IMG/VR virus record: IMGVR_UViG_3300042924_003830
Location: 1 to 25,005 of that record
Reading direction: 5' to 3' (one strand)
DNA length: 25,005 nt
DNA from: a virus
A model generated the notes under the pieces. That model searched no databases. It saw only the letters and a program-made list of their open reading frames with translations, and had not been told where the DNA came from. Each line of letters opens with the position of its first letter. The stretch's first letter is position 1. The translations under genes and the position numbers were made by a program. Shown here piece by piece: positions 14,187 through 21,863 of this stretch.

Positions 14187-14603
14187 CTAAGTCTCCTGCC
14201 AGAGGATTGCGTAGGTTTGTGAAACGGAATACACCGGCGGAAGGTCGCCACCGGCCAACTGCACGAATCCGTCCGCCTCGTTTTGGAGACTGACGTTCTT
14301 CACTTCCACATTGTTCATGGTGCCGCCGTACCCATCCAGAACCTTTCGGCACTTGTCAGCAAGGTCTCGGACGGCCTCGTAGGTCTCGGCGTAGAGATCG
14401 AGCGTCATGTTCACCGTGGGCACGCCCATCGGGCCGGATAGCGTGTGCGAACGAATCACGCCCGACCGGCGATAGGTTGCGAAGGGCAGGGCAGCCGTTG
14501 CTGGGGCCAGCACGGGGAACACGCGAGCGCCGATCACGGCAGCCACGGCTGTGTTTGCTACCAGGGCCGACCGCGCCACAGACTCGGGGGATTTGAACGA
14601 CAT
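14187..14603 (-). CDS. Tail terminator / tail completion protein (DUF3168-like)
   Basis: A 138-residue protein starting at ATG 14603. It follows the DUF3168 plan of siphovirus tail-completion proteins: an N-terminal helix (SVARSALVANTAVAAVIGAR), a VFPVLAP...LPFATYRRSG strand pair, a central MTLDLYAETYEAVRDLADK strand-helix, and a C-terminal VYSVSQTYAILWQE strand. Such proteins cap the tail tube and dock it to the head. It lies between the gp10-like connector and the tail-tube genes, the standard order. Confidence 0.75.
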   Translation of the reverse strand: MSFKSPESVARSALVANTAVAAVIGARVFPVLAPATAALPFATYRRSGVIRSHTLSGPMGVPTVNMTLDLYAETYEAVRDLADKCRKVLDGYGGTMNNVEVKNVSLQNEADGFVQLAGGDLPPVYSVSQTYAILWQET

Positions 14604-14640
14604 GCCACCATCGTGCCAGCGAGCCCGCCTCTGCTTGCAG

Positions 14641-15387
14641 TTACGGCGTGCCGCTCACCGTGCCCGTGCCGCTGTAGGTGAGCGACGACAACGCCCGCTC
14701 CAGTGAAATCCGCAGTTCCTGTTGCAGGATGAAGGCGACCTTGCTCTGCGACTGCTCCCACGCCGTCTTGACCGGCGGCTGTGCGTCGATGCCACCGAGC
14801 GGGCTGGGGTCGATCACCAGTTCCTGCCCCTTCTTCGCCTTCTTGAAGAACGCCTTCGGATACTGCGGGTCGGTCGCAAGGCCGCCGTCCTGCCGCTTGA
14901 AGATTCGGAACGGGCCGTAGCTGGCCTGGCTCGACGCGATCACTGAGTTCTGCCCGCTGACTTGGTGAACCTTTCCGAGCTTGCTCGTGCGGGTGTACGG
15001 GTTGTTGGCCACCTTCCTGACTACGCGCCGCTTGGTCCCGAACTCGAGCCACCACTGGTGAAACGCCCGGTCTGGCCCCAGCTGAACGCCGCCTGCCGTG
15101 ATCTCCTGGGCTTCGCCCTTGCCGGATCGGTTGTAGCCAATGAGCCCTACGGCACCGCCGTTGCGGGGGTAGGTCTTCACCTTGTAATTCACGGCCCTGC
15201 GCAGGTTGCCCGTCACGCCGAACGGCGTCACCTCGCGGAGCCGCAGGAAGGCGGGCCAGATCGCTTTCTCCAAAGCCTCGCCCAAGATCGGGGCCACTTC
15301 CTTCGGGGAAAAAAGATTCCGCAGCGAATCGCGAAGGCCCGCGATTTCCTTGGAGTCGAGCTCGAGTTTGATCCCGGCGACGGCCAT
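14641..15387 (-). CDS. HK97 gp10-like head-tail protein
   Basis: A 248-residue protein whose ATG 15387 shares one base with the upstream TAA (TAATG). The frame is open upstream to 15621, but that part is a shadow. The layout matches the HK97 gp10/tail-component family: an N-terminal helix (LDSKEIAGLRDSLRNLF), the paired-helix block PILGEALEKAIWPAFLRLRE, then TPFGVTGNLRRAV, and a HQWWLEFGTKRRV motif near residue 115. It is longer than typical members because of an insertion around residues 125-190. It forms part of the neck between head and tail. Confidence 0.75.
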   Translation of the reverse strand: MAVAGIKLELDSKEIAGLRDSLRNLFSPKEVAPILGEALEKAIWPAFLRLREVTPFGVTGNLRRAVNYKVKTYPRNGGAVGLIGYNRSGKGEAQEITAGGVQLGPDRAFHQWWLEFGTKRRVVRKVANNPYTRTSKLGKVHQVSGQNSVIASSQASYGPFRIFKRQDGGLATDPQYPKAFFKKAKKGQELVIDPSPLGGIDAQPPVKTAWEQSQSKVAFILQQELRISLERALSSLTYSGTGTVSGTP

Positions 15388-15707
15388 TAGCCGACGTTCT
15401 CCTGGCAGATGATCTCGTGCTCGCTGCGGTTGTTGTGCTCGAGCAGGCTGATGATCTCCAGCGTTCGCCCGCCCCACGACAGACGCATGTTGTGTGTCAG
15501 GCCCGGCAGGTAACGCATCCGCACTCGGTGGCTCATGGAGACCTGATTCTGACCGGCCAGCAACGCCTCGCGGGCGCTCACGCCGTCCACGCTTGCCCAA
15601 ACGCTCGTGGAGTTGCTCCACGCCAGCACCGTCTCACCCAGGGCATTGGTCGTGCCGCTGGCGATCTGCACGGTAACGCGGTCGCGGAGCTTCCCGGCGT
15701 CGATCAT
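15387..15707 (-). CDS. Head-tail joining / head closure protein
   Basis: A 106-residue protein of the SPP1 gp16/phage head-tail joining type. It has the MIDAGKLRDRVTVQ opening, then WASVDGVSAREALLAGQ and SHRVRMRYLPGLTHNMRLSW. The last segment is a family hallmark (H.V..RY..G.....R..), and the C-terminus follows the expected GRTLEIIS.......EI.C pattern. I chose ATG 15707 because it overlaps the preceding TGA (ATGA). GTG 15722 would add five residues. The protein closes the connector after DNA packaging. Confidence 0.82.
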   Translation of the reverse strand: MIDAGKLRDRVTVQIASGTTNALGETVLAWSNSTSVWASVDGVSAREALLAGQNQVSMSHRVRMRYLPGLTHNMRLSWGGRTLEIISLLEHNNRSEHEIICQENVG

Positions 15708-16315
15708 CGGTAGGAGCCCCACTTCTGAGAGTCGAGTAGCGACGACACGGCGAACTCAAGTTCCTTGGAGATCGAGCCCACGATCACCGTGCTGCGGTTG
15801 TCGTACCAGAATCCCACGAGCATCAGCATTGCGTGCCGGATCGCGGCAGGCACGTCGGTGCCGCTGGACCCATAGCCAGCCCACCACGTGACGGCGTGTG
15901 CCCCGGCGTCGATGCGGTGCGGCGGCCAGGTGCCAGCGTAGATCGGCAGCACCGTGCCGGGCGTTGAGTGGCGGTCCACGCGGAACTGCTCCACGGCATA
16001 GGAGCCGGTTGTGCCGCTGTCGGTGGTGAACGTGAGCGACACTGCCGTGGCCGTGCCCGCGACGGCCATCGGCGGGCGTGGCAACTCAATCGGCTCAATG
16101 CCCGACGTGGGGAAGCGGTCGAACCGCATCACCCACTGGGTGTAGACGAGCGTGCGGTCGAGGTACTGCTCGCACCACTCGCGGGCCGCCGTGATGAGCG
16201 AGGCCACATAGGCGTCGTCGGCGTTGCCGTCGATGCGACAGTGGGCCTTCGCCTCGGAGAGCGTCACGGGCTCCACGGCGGGCGGCGTCTGGCGGCTGAG
16301 AGATCGGTACTTCAC
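15704..16315 (-). CDS. Head-tail connector, gp6/gp8-like
   Basis: A 203-residue protein with GTG 16315 overlapping the upstream TGA (GTGA). The frame is open to 16705 but is shadow there. It has the connector-family hallmarks: PVTLSEAKAHCRID near residue 18, then ITAAREWCEQYLDRTLVYTQ, a LPRPPMAVAG block, VTWWAGYG near residue 150, and a C-terminal IRHAMLMLVGFWYDNR helix before an SLLDSQKWGSYR tail. These are features of HK97 gp6/phiE125 gp8 proteins, which form a ring below the portal. Confidence 0.85.
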   Translation of the reverse strand: MKYRSLSRQTPPAVEPVTLSEAKAHCRIDGNADDAYVASLITAAREWCEQYLDRTLVYTQWVMRFDRFPTSGIEPIELPRPPMAVAGTATAVSLTFTTDSGTTGSYAVEQFRVDRHSTPGTVLPIYAGTWPPHRIDAGAHAVTWWAGYGSSGTDVPAAIRHAMLMLVGFWYDNRSTVIVGSISKELEFAVSSLLDSQKWGSYR

Positions 16316-16512
16316 TTCTTGCGTCTCCGCTTGGGCGTGGCGTCGGCCGTCTCCACGTCGTGCTCGACGGCGGCCGTCTCGATCAACTCCTGCTGACGGT
16401 CCTCCACCGCGAACCGCTTGGCGATCAGTTCCGCCGCCAAGCCGCCGGGGATCTCCACGACTTGGCCGGGGCGGTAGGAGCGGAACGATCGCAGCATCTT
16501 CAGTTTCGTCAT
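16312..16512 (-). CDS. 66-residue basic-tailed phage protein, unknown function
   Basis: ATG 16512 overlaps the glycosyltransferase-like gene's TGA (ATGA). The frame is open upstream to 16689, but that part is a shadow. The first 35 residues read like a short beta/helix unit, with KMLRSFRSYRPGQVVEIPGG and AAELIAKRFAVE. This kind of short protein is often found just before connector genes. The end is Lys/Arg-rich (PKRRRKK). Function unknown. It may be a minor head protein or nucleic-acid-binding factor. Confidence 0.6.
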   Translation of the reverse strand: MTKLKMLRSFRSYRPGQVVEIPGGLAAELIAKRFAVEDRQQELIETAAVEHDVETADATPKRRRKK

Positions 16513-17276
16513 TGAGGGACGCTCCATGCAGTTTCGGGCTTCTGCATCGTGTTGCAGTATTCGGTGGCGTGCTGATAGACGGGCTTGCCGAGGTCTTTGC
16601 CGGGCCATGTGAAGACATACTCGCCGTGGCCGATGCACACCCGTGGCGTGACGAATAAGCGGTTTCCGCTTTCTCGCCAGTTGACCCAAAATGCGATGTC
16701 AGCATCTCGCCGTGGCCGCCAGTTCGGATCGCCAGGCGTCTTGGGCTGCTCCTCCCAGGTGCCGTCGCTGTTGGGCAGTTCCTGCATCCACGGCAGTTTG
16801 CACCGCTTCAGGGCGGCCGTGCTCAGGATGGTGCAGCCGAAGTGTGCGGTATCGACTTCCTGCACCGGCTCGGCAAACCATTCCTTCGGCAGCGTGATCT
16901 TGCCGCCCTCGGGCGGGTTGTCGAGCGTGCCCTTCAAGGTCAACATCGGCCTGCCGTCTTCCCGCTTTGTTTGCAGCGGGGCGAGAGCGTCGCACTGGAA
17001 CGTCATGGCCAGGGCGAACAGTTGCTCGAGGTCGTCGCGGCTGAACGCGCTGTCGTAATCAATAACGAGAAGGTACTCGCATTTGTCTACGAACTTCTCG
17101 CAGACCCTTGACAGGCATTGGGACCAAAACGCCCCCTGCATCATTGTGGGCCGAATGCCGAGCGGCATGAGCGCCTGCGCCCATGTGTAGAAGTTCGACA
17201 TAAACCCGAGCCGGGGGACGCTCATCACAGCCTCCACCCGAACGTCTGCCTCAGTACCACCCACGCGGACGATCAT
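16509..17276 (-). CDS. Glycosyltransferase-like protein (GT-A type) in the head module
   Basis: A 255-residue protein with GAGG 6 nt before ATG 17276. The VIDYDSAFSRDDLEQLF block at residues 71-87 is a GT-A style DxD motif followed by the usual helix. It sits after a CLSRVCEKFVDKCEYLL region, and HFGCTILSTAALKRCKLPWM and RDADIAFWVNW follow in the order expected for the acceptor side and second acidic motif of GT2-type enzymes. No signal peptide or membrane segment was seen. It lies directly after the capsid gene and terminator, between capsid and connector genes, so the likely target is a virion protein. Sugar and acceptor are unknown. Confidence 0.65.
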   Translation of the reverse strand: MIVRVGGTEADVRVEAVMSVPRLGFMSNFYTWAQALMPLGIRPTMMQGAFWSQCLSRVCEKFVDKCEYLLVIDYDSAFSRDDLEQLFALAMTFQCDALAPLQTKREDGRPMLTLKGTLDNPPEGGKITLPKEWFAEPVQEVDTAHFGCTILSTAALKRCKLPWMQELPNSDGTWEEQPKTPGDPNWRPRRDADIAFWVNWRESGNRLFVTPRVCIGHGEYVFTWPGKDLGKPVYQHATEYCNTMQKPETAWSVPQ

Positions 17277-17284
17277 GTGCTACC

Positions 17285-17325
17285 TCAAAAAAGAGAGCGG
17301 GCCGCCCCGTAGTGGAGCGGCCCGC
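17285..17325 (-). terminator. Intrinsic terminator after the capsid gene
   Basis: On the - strand GCGGGCCGC (17325-17317) pairs with GCGGCCCGC (17305-17297) around an 11-nt loop. It is followed by CTCTCTTTTTT (17295-17285). This is a strong GC stem plus U-rich tail. It lies between the capsid gene end (17357) and the next ORF start (17276), so it should lower transcription of the connector and tail genes relative to the capsid. Confidence 0.8.
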
Positions 17326-17356
17326 CCAGTTTGCACATCACGTCAAGCCGTCAGGC

Positions 17357-18667
17357 TCACGCACCGACGAGGCCGATGACCGGACCGGCGACGGTGGACG
17401 AACCGAGGTTCGGGTGAGCGATCGCCACGCGGGCGACGGCCCGAATCACGGTCTGGTCGCTGAGGAAGTTCACCTGATCGCTGGAGGCGATCTCGATGGA
17501 CTGCCGCACGCCGTAGTAGGAGCTGTTGGCCATGTTGCCGTACAGCGCCATCACCGCACCCGTCGAGTCCGCACCGCTCGGGAGCCGGTCGGTGAGGACC
17601 ACCGGGCTGCCGAGGAAGGTGAGACCCATGCCCTGCGACAGGCCGACCGAGCCGCCCTGGTTCAGATCGAGAGCCTGCATGCAGGTCGCGAAGAAGAACG
17701 GCGAGCAGAACCACTTGGCACCCTGACGCGAGTGCTGCGGCACGGCCGCCATCATCGCGAGCAGGTTGGCCTTGGTCACCTCGTCTGGGGTGTCACCGGC
17801 AGCGGTCACGAGCGACGCCGCGTAGGTAGCACCCGAGGAGGCCAAGAGGCCGCCCGTGTGGCTGGTCACGAGACCGGCCACGCCAGGAGCGCTCGCCGGG
17901 TTGCCGCTCCACGCAGCCGCCTCGACGGCGTTGGCGAGCGACAGGCCGAGCTCCGTGGCGATGAAGTCGGCGATCGACACGATGGAGTCCTGGAGCAGTT
18001 CGCTCGCGACAACCACCGCGCCCGTCACCTTCTTCGCCGTCAGCGAGACCTGATTCATGGTCGGGTCGCTGGCCGTGATCGCCGTGTTCTCGTCGATCCA
18101 GTAGGCAGTCGTGCCGCCCGTCCGACGCGGGAACTGGAGCACGTCGCTCGGCATCGTCACGCTCGTGGCGTTCTGAGCGAAAGCCGAATACTGATCGACG
18201 AGCCGGATGACCGTCGAGGAGAGCACGTCGGGCACCACGGCCGAACCGCTGTTCGCCGAGGTCGAACCCATCGCACGGGCCTCAACGCCGTGATCCTGGC
18301 ACCACCGCTTGGCCTCGGCGTCGCCGCTCTTGGCCTTCAGCCACATGCCCGTCTTGTAGGCATCCTCGACGCTGTTGAACGCACGCAGGCGGCCCGAGAA
18401 GGGAACGGCCTCGATGCGGACCTTGGGCTCATCGGCACGGACCTCGGGGGCGGGCGAGCAACGCTCGACCACGGACCGCAGGCTCTTGGCCGACTCGACG
18501 ACCTTCTTCTCGAAGTCGATCTTGGCGGTGAGTTCGTCGGCACGCTTGTTGAGGTCGATCAGTTCGACATCGCGAGCGGTCGTGTCTTCGGCCTCGATCG
18601 CACGAACGGCGTCGATCCGGTTGGCAAGGGTTGCCGCTTCGTCCTGCAGCTTCTTGAGATTGTCCAT
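17357..18667 (-). CDS. Major capsid protein, HK97 fold
   Basis: A 436-residue protein with AGGAG before ATG 18667. Residues 1-70 form a charged coiled coil (delta-type scaffold domain, DEAATLANRIDAVRAIEAED and VELIDLNKRADELTAKIDFE). A linker and a predicted protease-cut zone precede the core, which starts with a GS-rich stretch at about 134 and AVVPDVLSSTVIRLVDQYSA. Later blocks include LQFPRRTGGTTAYWIDENTA and MALYGNMANSSYYGV. Neighbour order (protease, capsid, connector) confirms HK97 type. A protease removes the delta domain during maturation. The cut site cannot be fixed from the sequence alone. Confidence 0.93.
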   Translation of the reverse strand: MDNLKKLQDEAATLANRIDAVRAIEAEDTTARDVELIDLNKRADELTAKIDFEKKVVESAKSLRSVVERCSPAPEVRADEPKVRIEAVPFSGRLRAFNSVEDAYKTGMWLKAKSGDAEAKRWCQDHGVEARAMGSTSANSGSAVVPDVLSSTVIRLVDQYSAFAQNATSVTMPSDVLQFPRRTGGTTAYWIDENTAITASDPTMNQVSLTAKKVTGAVVVASELLQDSIVSIADFIATELGLSLANAVEAAAWSGNPASAPGVAGLVTSHTGGLLASSGATYAASLVTAAGDTPDEVTKANLLAMMAAVPQHSRQGAKWFCSPFFFATCMQALDLNQGGSVGLSQGMGLTFLGSPVVLTDRLPSGADSTGAVMALYGNMANSSYYGVRQSIEIASSDQVNFLSDQTVIRAVARVAIAHPNLGSSTVAGPVIGLVGA

Positions 18668-18715
18668 GTTCTGTGAGACTCCTGCGGCGGTATTGCCGTG
18701 GAGTCCACAGTGCCA

Positions 18716-18886
18716 CTAGCGGGCTGGTCTCTTGCAGAACCGCACTTCAGAAACTGTTGTTTTGACAAACGCCACCGCACGCGCCCCGCACCGGGGGCAG
18801 CGCAAATACCGCTGCCGCTCGTCACCGCAGGGGCGGCTGGAACGGCAACGGAGTTTTTCGCCGCAGGTGCAGCGTGCTTCAGACAC
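18716..18886 (-). CDS. 56-residue zinc-ribbon protein between protease and capsid genes
   Basis: A short ORF starting at GTG 18886, overlapping the protease stop by 8 nt. It has six or more cysteines: CTC at residues 6-8, Cys14, Cys20, and a CPRCG knuckle at 30-34. The CPRCG knuckle and the Arg-rich surroundings resemble a zinc ribbon of the Ogr/Delta or transcription-factor kind, though too short for a firm match. It fills most of an otherwise empty 210-nt gap between protease and capsid genes. Its existence rests on the cysteine pattern and the overlapping start. It may bind nucleic acid. Confidence 0.5.
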   Translation of the reverse strand: MSEARCTCGEKLRCRSSRPCGDERQRYLRCPRCGARAVAFVKTTVSEVRFCKRPAR

Positions 18887-19523
18887 GGCGAAGCCTCAGT
18901 GCCCACGCCGCAGCGGCGTCACGGACCAGGGAACGCTTCGCAATCTCCGCAACCACCTCGGGGGCGGCAGGCGTTTCCTGCGTTGCCAACCAGGCTTCGT
19001 AGGACCGCAGGGCAACGGAAGCCGATGTCTGCGGGTACGCTGGCACCAAAACCGGACCCACATCGTAAAGGCCGGATACCTCACGGATTTGGCGAATTGC
19101 CTTGCCGTCCTCGCCAGTGCGGAACGACTCTTGCTTCGGGTCCACCGTGAAGGCGAATGAACTTCCAGAAACGTCTTTTCTGGAAATGAGCTCAATCACG
19201 TCGGCCCGGCTCACCGGCGGCGTGACCACATAGCGCAGCCCCTTCGTGTCGCTGGAGAGTTCAAGCGTGCCGCTTGAGGTGCGGCCCAGCACGATATTGG
19301 AATCGTGGTTGAACAGTGCCACCACGTCGCCCTTGCCCCGCTGGCGGTTCAGAATCTTGTCGAACGCGCCCGGCAGGATCTCCTCGCGGAACCCACCGAG
19401 GTCGAGAGAAAGCCGGTTGTAGACGGCGGCGTAGCCGATGATCGCGGCCCGGCCATCGGCCCGGCTCTCGACGATCAACTCGTTCTCTTCCTCGAAGGCG
19501 AAGTCGCGGCGTTCAATTTCCAT
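18879..19523 (-). CDS. Prohead protease, HK97/S78 family
   Basis: A 214-residue serine protease starting at ATG 19523 with AGGAGG 9 nt upstream. The frame is open further upstream but overlaps the portal gene there. The S78/U35 motifs are clear: YAAVYNRLS at the N-terminus, His73 in ALFNHDSN, Ser122 in DVSGSSFAF, and DVGPVLVPAYPQTSA near 155-168. The protease cleaves the capsid delta domain and itself inside the prohead. It overlaps the portal gene by 11 nt. Confidence 0.92.
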   Translation of the reverse strand: MEIERRDFAFEEENELIVESRADGRAAIIGYAAVYNRLSLDLGGFREEILPGAFDKILNRQRGKGDVVALFNHDSNIVLGRTSSGTLELSSDTKGLRYVVTPPVSRADVIELISRKDVSGSSFAFTVDPKQESFRTGEDGKAIRQIREVSGLYDVGPVLVPAYPQTSASVALRSYEAWLATQETPAAPEVVAEIAKRSLVRDAAAAWALRLRRV

Positions 19524-20802
19524 CGGTGGAATCCTCCTGTTCGGCTTCATCCTCGGCGTCGTCGGCCGGACTGTCTTGTTCCTCGACGGGCGGCGCTGGC
19601 ATCGGCTCCGGTGCCGGTGCGTCCTGGCCAACCTTGTCGAGCGTGGTCATGTTGAGTTGCACGAAGTGGCGGTCGCCTTCCGGCCCGATGGGATTCAGGT
19701 TTTCCAACTCCCGAATCTCGTTGATGCTCATCCACCCATTCTGAAGGGCAGAGACGTAGTAGGCCGACCGGCTCGCGTGGTCGCCACGCAGCAGGCCCGA
19801 GACGCTGTGCTCGGCGAAGTAGGTCTCATCGTCCACGATGAGGTCGCGCGAGATCGCCGCCTCCCACCGCTTCAGATGAGGCAATAAGCAGTGCTGTACG
19901 AACTCCGTCCCCTGCACCTCAATGTTTGAGTAGGTCGAGCGGGTGAGATCCTGAATCATGTGGGGCGGCACGCGGAACGCCCGGCAGATTTCGATCACTT
20001 GATACTGCCGCGTCTCAAGGAACTGCGCCGCCTCGTTGCTGCCGCTGAGCTCTTTGGCGGAAACGCCCGCAGGGAGGACGGCCGTTCGGAAAGCCCTGTC
20101 GCTGCCCCTGTGCATTCGCTCCCAACTCTCACGTAGGCGCTCGGCAGCGTCTACGGGAATCGGGTTGCTGCTTTCCAAGATCACACCCGGACGGGCACCG
20201 TTGCCGAAGTACGTGGACCCGTGGGCCTCCAACGCCTGGGCCAGCCCGATCGCGTTCTGGAAGATCTTGTACGTGGGGATCGCGCGAATCCCGTCCTCGG
20301 TCGTGAACCGCAGGGCGAAGATCTGGTCTTGGCTGTAGATCGTCTCGCGCCCGCTCGGCTCCCGATACCGATACCGCAGCGTGCCGTCAGAGAGCCGCTC
20401 GACTTCCATGCGGCTGGAGTGCAGCGGCCACAGTTCCGAGACGGCACCTCGAGCACCGGGGCGGATCTCGGCGTAGCTCGCACCGTAGTGCAGGTACATG
20501 CCCGTCATCCAATCCCTGAATTCCTGCGCCGTCTGCCACGGGTTCGGCTGCTGGTGCAGGAGCCGATACACGGGGTGGCTCGTGGCCTTGGCCTTGCCAC
20601 CGTTCGCCATCCGCTCGTAAACGTGGAGCGGCAAAGCGGAGACGGCATCCGAGATCACGCGGATGCAGGCGGTGTAGGCCGAGCAGGCCATGCTGTTGTC
20701 AGCGTTGACGCGGATGCCCGAGGGCGTGCGAGACGGCGAAACCTCTGGCCAGTCGATGCCACGCAGGTCGAACATCCTGAAGTCGGCGGCGTTTTCGCTC
20801 AT
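19513..20802 (-). CDS. Portal protein, HK97 family
   Basis: A 429-residue portal protein forming the dodecameric ring for DNA entry. It has the HK97/PF04860 layout: an N-terminal arm, CSAYTACIRVISDAVSALPL near 35, HPVYRLLHQQPNPWQTAQEF near 75, LHYGASYAEI near 110, and a SNEAAQFLETRQYQVIEICR block followed by FRVPPHMI near 285. The C-terminus is acidic (EDEAEQEDS). ATG 20802 overlaps the terminase TGA (ATGA). Confidence 0.93.
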   Translation of the reverse strand: MSENAADFRMFDLRGIDWPEVSPSRTPSGIRVNADNSMACSAYTACIRVISDAVSALPLHVYERMANGGKAKATSHPVYRLLHQQPNPWQTAQEFRDWMTGMYLHYGASYAEIRPGARGAVSELWPLHSSRMEVERLSDGTLRYRYREPSGRETIYSQDQIFALRFTTEDGIRAIPTYKIFQNAIGLAQALEAHGSTYFGNGARPGVILESSNPIPVDAAERLRESWERMHRGSDRAFRTAVLPAGVSAKELSGSNEAAQFLETRQYQVIEICRAFRVPPHMIQDLTRSTYSNIEVQGTEFVQHCLLPHLKRWEAAISRDLIVDDETYFAEHSVSGLLRGDHASRSAYYVSALQNGWMSINEIRELENLNPIGPEGDRHFVQLNMTTLDKVGQDAPAPEPMPAPPVEEQDSPADDAEDEAEQEDSTDGN

Positions 20803-21863
20803 AACGAGATGATGTCCCAGGATTGTTCGGGTGGCGGGGCCGTGGCCGTCGCGTGGATGCCGAGGGCCATGACCAGCGACACGATGCCGTCGATGCGTTC
20901 CGTGCTCTTCGCCTTACTCGGTTTGATGTTGCCTTGGTGGTCGGTCTGCACCGCTACGTTGCCAGCCATCCACGAGAGCACCGGGTGGTTCGCGTGGCGG
21001 ATCTTCTCCGACAGCACGAGGTTCTCCAGCAGCTTCGCTGGGCTGCTCATGGAGCCGTAGCCCTGCCCGAAGCCTGTCACATTCACCCCCTCGCCTTGCA
21101 GTTGCGTGGCCAATTGGGTGGCGTTCCAGCGGTCGATTCCAACCTGCCGGATGTTGAACCGCTGCGACAGCTCCACGATGTCTCGGCGGATCACGTCGTA
21201 GTCGGTGACGTTGCCATCGGTCGCCCTGATGTACCCGTCGCGAATCCAGCCGATGTAGTCCACCTTGTCCCGCTGCGTCCGCTCGGCCGCGTTCACCTGC
21301 GGCACCCAGAAGAATGGCATCACGTCAAAAGTGCCGTCGTCGGCCTGGCTCACCATCACGAAGGCCGACAAGTCGTAGGTGGTCGCAAGATCGAGGCCCG
21401 CATACCACTCGCGCTTTTCCAGTTCGTCCCGCAGCGGGCCGCCGCACTTGGCCCATGTGTCGGGCGATAGCCATCGGGTGTCTTGCGTGGTCCAGACGTT
21501 GAGCCGGTATCGCAGGAAGGCATTGAGCTTGCTGGGGCTTTGCTCGGCCTCGCGGGCATCGGCCGCGAACGACTCCAGCGTGATCGTCTCGCCCAAGCTC
21601 GGGTTGGCCTGCTTCCATACCGGCTCCTCCTTCCACGTCCCATCGGCCCCGCACTCGGGCGGCGCGGCGTAGATGCACCCGAAGAAGGCCGGGTCCGTGG
21701 TTGGGTCGGCTGTGCATCGCTCGGCGTAGGCGTGCTGCTCCCAGCAGATGCTCTTGCGGTCGTAGCCCGCCGTCGTGATTGAGAGAAGGAGCGGTTGTTT
21801 TCGAGCCGCTCCACCGTACCTGAGTGCATCGCGTGTTTTGCCCAGGCCTTCGCCCCCGGCTTC
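20799..21863 (-). CDS. terL: Large terminase, C-terminal part (motif III and nuclease domain)
   Basis: This is the continuation, in the same frame, of the large terminase after the in-frame TGA at 21864. It begins inside the 51-nt insertion; conserved sequence resumes at DALRYGG (codon 21828-21830), with SITTAGYDRKS (ATPase coupling motif III) shortly after. The C-terminal RNase H-like nuclease has its acidic residues in YAGLDLATTYD, QVGIDRWNA and TERIDGIVSL. No good independent start is visible between the stop and motif III. The first start codon favoured by gene finders (TTG 21596) would drop motif III. Removing the insertion gives about 537 residues, a normal size for the HK97-type enzyme. 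If not recoded, this half is probably not made. Confidence 0.85.
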   Translation of the reverse strand, partial: EAGGEGLGKTRDALRYGGAARKQPLLLSITTAGYDRKSICWEQHAYAERCTADPTTDPAFFGCIYAAPPECGADGTWKEEPVWKQANPSLGETITLESFAADAREAEQSPSKLNAFLRYRLNVWTTQDTRWLSPDTWAKCGGPLRDELEKREWYAGLDLATTYDLSAFVMVSQADDGTFDVMPFFWVPQVNAAERTQRDKVDYIGWIRDGYIRATDGNVTDYDVIRRDIVELSQRFNIRQVGIDRWNATQLATQLQGEGVNVTGFGQGYGSMSSPAKLLENLVLSEKIRHANHPVLSWMAGNVAVQTDHQGNIKPSKAKSTERIDGIVSLVMALGIHATATAPPPEQSWDIISL

